The position numbers and the translations under genes were made by a program. 64,000 nucleotides of DNA from assembly GCF_006716765.1 (NCBI RefSeq), contig NZ_VFPO01000001.1, forward strand, positions 4,216,001-4,280,000, in the 5' to 3' direction. Numbering within the stretch: position 1 is the first letter of the stretch; each line of letters opens with the position of its first letter. A model generated the notes under the pieces. The model was not told the DNA's origin. It did not search any database and saw only the letters and a program-made list of their open reading frames with translations. Below are positions 62,205 through 64,000 of the stretch, piece after piece. The DNA comes from Actinomadura hallensis. GTDB lineage: Bacteria > Actinomycetota > Actinomycetes > Streptosporangiales > Streptosporangiaceae.

Positions 62205-63839
62205 TCAGCGCTTGGCCTCCGAGCCCTTGCCGCTCTCGATCGCCTCCTGCTCGCCCTTCTCGGGCTCACCGTGGGCGGGCGCCTCGACGGGGATGTCGTC
62301 GATCGTCCACGCGCGGTTGAGCCGCGAGCGCAGGTGCCCGAGCGGGCCCTTGGCGGCCGGGATGCCCTGCGCGTCCTTCTCGGGCGCCGCCGGCCGGACC
62401 TTCTCCTTGGAGAGCAGGACGTGCATCTCCTCGTCGCGCGCCGGCTCGTGCCGCTCGGAGAACCCGCCCTCGGGCGACATGACGATGACACCGCTCTCCA
62501 CGCCGTGCGCGACGGATTCGGCGTCCTTGCGCTGCAGCCCGAGGCAGATCCGCTTGGTGATGATGTACGCCAGGACCGGGCCGACGAAGATCGTCACGCG
62601 GAAGAACCACGTCGTGGCGAACAGCGAGATGTCGAACCGCTCGGCGAGGATGTCGTTCGCGCCGGCGAGCCACAGCAGGCCGTAGAACGTCACCGCCGCC
62701 ATGCCGATCGACGTGCGGACCGGGGCGTTGCGCGGCCGGTCGTTGACGTGGTGCTGCCGCTTGTCGCCGGTCACCCACTGCTCGACGAACGGCCACACGG
62801 CCGCGCCGGTCATGATGATGCCGAGCGGCAGCGCCGCCGGGATCAGCACGCTCAGGCTGAGCGTGTGGCCCCAGGCGTTGATCTCCCACGCCGGCATGAT
62901 CCGCAGCGATCCCTCGAGGAAGCCCATGTACCAGTCCGGCTGGGAACCGGACGAGATGGCCCCGGGGTCGTACGGGCCGTACAGCCAGACCGGGTTGATC
63001 TGCAGGAAGGCGCCGAACAGCGCGGTGACGCCGAAGACGAACAGGAAGTACGCGCCCGTCTTGGCCATGAACACCGGGTAGAACGGGTAGCCGTAGACCT
63101 GCTTCTCGGTCTGGTGCTTGACCGGCATCGCGGTGTGCTTCTGGTGCCACATGATCATCATGTGGGCGGTGATCAGCCCGAGCAGCAGCGCGGGGATCAG
63201 CAGGATGTGCAGCATGTACAGCCGCGGGATGATGTCCTGGCCGGGGAACTCGCCGCCGAACAGGAACATGTAGAGGTACGTCCCGACGACCGGGATCGAC
63301 TCCGCGACGCCCTGGGTGATCCGCAGCCCGGTGCCGGACAGCAGGTCGTCCGGCAGCGAGTAGCCGAACAGGCCCTCCACGATGCCGAGGGTGAACATGC
63401 CCAGGCCGATGAGCCAGTTCAGCTCGCGCGGCTTGCGGTAGGCGCCGGTGAAGAACACCCGCAGCATGTGCGCCACCAGCGACGCCATGAACAGGATCGC
63501 CGACCAGTGGTGGATCTGCCGCATCAGCAGCCCGCCGCGGACGTCGAAGCTGATGTGCAGCGTCGAGGCGTACGCCTCCGACATCGCCACGCCCTGCAGG
63601 TTCGTGTACGAGCCGTCGTAGACGACCTCGGTCATGCTGGGCTTGAACCAGAACGTCAGGAACGTACCGGTCAGCAGCAGGATCACGAACGAGTACAGGG
63701 CGATCTCGCCGAGCATGAACGACCAGTGGTCCGGGAAGACCTTCTTGACGTTCCGCCTGAAGAAGCTCGTCGACCCGAGGCGCTCGTCGATGAAGCCGAG
63801 CGTGCCCTCGACGGCCTTCGGAGCCGTGGTCTGGCTCAT
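62205..63839 (-). CDS. qcrB: ubiquinol/menaquinol-cytochrome c reductase cytochrome b subunit
   Basis: Core of the actinobacterial bcc complex that passes electrons from menaquinol to a cytochrome c and an aa3 oxidase. The 544-residue protein has eight helices, b-haem histidines in [22 protein letters not shown] and [21 protein letters not shown], the Qo motif PDWY (family PEWY) and a long cytoplasmic C-terminal tail rich in Glu/Lys, typical of actinobacterial QcrB. ATG 63839 overlaps the qcrA stop by ATGA. The strong hairpin 62150-62187 ends the operon. Confidence 0.97.
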   Translation of the reverse strand: MSQTTAPKAVEGTLGFIDERLGSTSFFRRNVKKVFPDHWSFMLGEIALYSFVILLLTGTFLTFWFKPSMTEVVYDGSYTNLQGVAMSEAYASTLHISFDVRGGLLMRQIHHWSAILFMASLVAHMLRVFFTGAYRKPRELNWLIGLGMFTLGIVEGLFGYSLPDDLLSGTGLRITQGVAESIPVVGTYLYMFLFGGEFPGQDIIPRLYMLHILLIPALLLGLITAHMMIMWHQKHTAMPVKHQTEKQVYGYPFYPVFMAKTGAYFLFVFGVTALFGAFLQINPVWLYGPYDPGAISSGSQPDWYMGFLEGSLRIMPAWEINAWGHTLSLSVLIPAALPLGIIMTGAAVWPFVEQWVTGDKRQHHVNDRPRNAPVRTSIGMAAVTFYGLLWLAGANDILAERFDISLFATTWFFRVTIFVGPVLAYIITKRICLGLQRKDAESVAHGVESGVIVMSPEGGFSERHEPARDEEMHVLLSKEKVRPAAPEKDAQGIPAAKGPLGHLRSRLNRAWTIDDIPVEAPAHGEPEKGEQEAIESGKGSEAKR

Positions 63840-64000
63840 CCGCGCTCCCAGAAGCTCGGTCCGACGGGCTCTTGGTAGTCGTCCGTCGCGATGAGGTAAC
63901 CGTCCTCGACCGACAGCGGCAACTGCGGCAGCGGCCGGGCCGCCGGCCCGAAGACGACCTTCGCCGCGTCCGTGGCGTCGAAGGTGGACTGGTGGCACGG
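63836..64000 (-). CDS. qcrA: Rieske iron-sulfur subunit, C-terminal end (cut by window edge)
   Basis: The last 54 codons of QcrA: the visible peptide starts PCHQSTFDA, the second half of the Rieske Cys-His ligand pair, and ends [10 protein letters not shown]. It overlaps qcrB by four bases. Most of the gene lies outside the window. Confidence 0.95.
   Translation of the reverse strand, partial: PCHQSTFDATDAAKVVFGPAARPLPQLPLSVEDGYLIATDDYQEPVGPSFWERG

Overview
This 64 kb window comes from the chromosome of a very high-GC filamentous actinomycete. BldD with an intact cyclic-di-GMP motif, a MacRS-like two-component pair, PASTA-kinase signalling, PimB'-type mannosyltransferase and QcrB/QcrA all point to Actinomycetia. 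Gene content resembles Actinomadura and relatives (Thermomonosporaceae), but that family assignment is an inference. No rRNA, tRNA, CRISPR array, prophage or intact insertion sequence was seen. Gene order recalls a conserved actinobacterial block: metF - GGPP synthase - Rv2175c-like - PASTA kinase - DAHP synthase - acyltransferase - SRPBCC - fadD15 - pimB' - qcrB.

Layout. 1-5111: pyrimidine operon pyrR-pyrB-pyrC-carA-carB (minus strand, every junction overlapping), with a PyrR-type RNA loop touching the pyrR ribosome-binding site. 5340-6042: bldD with a BldD-like operator on its promoter and a strong terminator. 6170-12381: an MFS exporter, then a CoA-transferase / alcohol dehydrogenase / aldehyde dehydrogenase operon divergent from a GntR regulator, with a perfect 12-bp palindrome between them. 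12411-14247: a 92-bp tandem repeat, a HEPN-family gene under a perfect LexA/SOS box, and an L,D-transpeptidase lipoprotein. 14271-17821: YbaK-like deacylase, ArsC-like protein, acetyltransferase, metF, GGPP synthase. 17944-21334: secreted GH3 glycosidase, a membrane pseudokinase and a 51-residue acidic protein. 21470-26367: thiamine genes (thiE; thiO-thiS-thiG behind a TPP riboswitch), a Rv2175c-like DNA-binding protein and an FAD oxidoreductase.

26535-38148: two EamA transporters, a PASTA kinase, endonuclease IV, a decayed Na+/solute symporter beside a LytS/LytTR pair, a sulfite-oxidase-like molybdoenzyme, DAHP synthase behind an aromatic leader-peptide attenuator, and a DUF5954-type gene beside a DasR-like site. 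38242-49339: thiI, a phosphofructokinase carrying D104/K124 (the PPi-dependent signature) with a second DasR-like site upstream, MacRS-like regulators, acyltransferase, glucokinase, START-like protein, phosphoesterase, CutC. 49574-52140: fatty acyl-CoA ligase and an SDR-like protein. 52333-59135: a five-gene minus-strand cluster (M23-like membrane protein, haem-binding membrane reductase, NuoF/ferredoxin fusion, DUF4142-like protein, DUF1996 lipoprotein) that looks like a transmembrane electron-transfer module. 60015-64000: an uncharacterised protein, a PimB'-like mannosyltransferase, qcrB and the end of qcrA.

Two features run through the window. At least eleven genes have a TANNNT box exactly 6-7 nt before the start codon, the signature of leaderless transcripts. 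Regulation also seems dense: PyrR loop, BldD operator, SOS box, GntR palindrome, TPP riboswitch, aromatic attenuator and two DasR-like sites are all visible. Short tandem repeats (12-92 bp units) recur between genes and inside disordered coding segments.
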